This document shows, one piece after another, positions 63,652 to 64,000 of a stretch of 64,000 nt of DNA. The stretch spans positions 62,001-126,000 of the forward strand of contig NZ_JADPKA010000008.1 of NCBI RefSeq assembly GCF_023073715.1. The letters are read 5' to 3'. The position numbers were made by a program, and so were the translations under genes. Every line of letters starts with the position of its first letter. Position 1 is the stretch's first letter. Below the pieces are notes generated by a model, which ran no database searches, was not told the DNA's origin, and saw only the letters and a program-made list of their open reading frames with translations. This DNA is from Bradyrhizobium sp. 164. GTDB taxonomy: Bacteria > Pseudomonadota > Alphaproteobacteria > Rhizobiales > Xanthobacteraceae.

Positions 63652-64000
63652 GCCGCACTCTTTCCACCGGCATTGCGAGGAGCTCTTGCGACGAAGCAAT
63701 CCAGAATCCCTCTGAGGAACATTCTGGATTGCTTCGCTTCCGCCTTCGCTCTCCGAGCTTCGGCGGACAAGCCGCTGGGAAATGACTGAGGATGAGCATC
63801 CAGGTAGCTTTTCCAATTGGCATCTCAATCGCAGACACACCTGCGCGTCCTCGCGGCTTTCTCTCGCCCGAGCTTTGCTTCGTCGAGACACCCTCTTGAA
63901 GTCAGAGGGCGCAGGGAAGACCGGATGCCGGCTGGGCACCCGCGGTCCACTGTGCGGGAGTTACGCTACGAAGAGCTGCACAGCGGCATACAGGTGAAGC
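63652..64000. other. repeat-like end of the window
   Basis: It contains a 16-bp perfect inverted repeat (next entry). Downstream, short frames such as 63782-63997 look like the usual spurious frames of bradyrhizobial repeats, so I call no gene. Confidence 0.45.
63692..63736. repeat. palindromic repeat with perfect 16-bp arms
   Basis: CGAAGCAATCCAGAAT (63692-63707), 13-base loop, ATTCTGGATTGCTTCG (63721-63736), 41 bases after the stop of the RatA-like gene. It belongs to the GAAGCAATCCAGA type that I recall as recurrent in this genus. It may also act as a terminator. Confidence 0.85.

Noticed and set aside
55999..63939. A 2646-codon open frame on the minus strand spanning tolC, popZ, valS and lipA
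   Set aside because: It is antisense to five well-supported genes and overlaps a real minus-strand gene in another frame. Its translation is low-complexity Arg/His/Asp-rich, as expected when GC-biased codons are read in reverse. Such long frames are common in very GC-rich DNA.
63782..63997. 71-codon frame at the end of the window (GAGKTGCRLGTRG)
   Set aside because: I recall this type of sequence as a frequent spurious frame in bradyrhizobial repeats; no start signal is visible.

Overview
The window is high-GC alphaproteobacterial chromosome, most likely Bradyrhizobium or a close relative in the Nitrobacteraceae. Three things point there: PopZ next to valS with LipA and a COQ10/RatA-type protein; a complete AapJQMP amino-acid transporter; and several intergenic palindromic elements that resemble repeats I associate with bradyrhizobial genomes. 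The strain and the repeat families are inferred from recall, not from a search. I see no phage, insertion sequence, rRNA or CRISPR. Nearly all genes look like core metabolism, transport or envelope functions.

Layout. 1-2350: end of a leucine-catabolism operon (methylcrotonyl-CoA carboxylase biotin subunit, 5'-truncated, then HMG-CoA lyase). 2357-6251 (minus): a TRAP transporter (Q, M, P) followed by a DapA-like lyase. The divergent FCD/GntR regulator (6463-7155) very likely controls it through a perfect 10+1+10 palindrome at 6287-6307. 7264-10192 (minus): a second TRAP operon (P, Q, M). 10515-15026: a belt of small proteins (MXKDX repeat, DUF6481-like, glycine-zipper, DUF2171-like and several unknowns) with terminators and one direct repeat. 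15136-16434: an orphan PLP-fold enzyme. 16490-16566: tRNA-Arg. 16972-24384: bacterial alpha-2-macroglobulin plus PBP1C; a palindromic repeat lies inside the pbpC reading frame. 24435-28160: a four-gene lipid-glycosylation cassette (GT83/ArnT-like, PAP2, GT2, LAB_N). 28170-31201 (minus): Na/Pi cotransporter and cystathionine beta-lyase. 31599-36112: aapJQMP. 36210-40831: two tandem TPR-GT41 (SPINDLY/O-GlcNAc-transferase-like) genes, duplicated together with their upstream DNA. 40848-41882 (minus): cysteine synthase. 42618-51768: a four-gene RND efflux operon with two permeases (MdtABC-like) and its own outer-membrane factor. 51805-54930: DTW-domain tRNA-modifying enzyme, tRNA-Cys, tRNA-Asn and small proteins. 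55080-63651: PCM-like methyltransferase, TolC, PopZ, ValS, 3-methyladenine glycosylase (minus), LipA and a RatA/COQ10 protein. The last 350 bases are repeat-like.

How the genes work together. The two TRAP systems flank one regulator, so only the DapA-linked one has an evident sensor. The A2M/PBP1C pair is a periplasmic defence and cell-wall-repair unit. The GT2 enzyme probably makes a polyprenyl-phosphate sugar that the GT83 enzyme transfers to lipid A. The least explained items are the orphan PLP-fold protein, the duplicated GT41 pair, the palindrome inside pbpC, and the cluster of small secreted or membrane proteins. I did not find a clearly new multi-gene system; the candidates are listed with what would test them.
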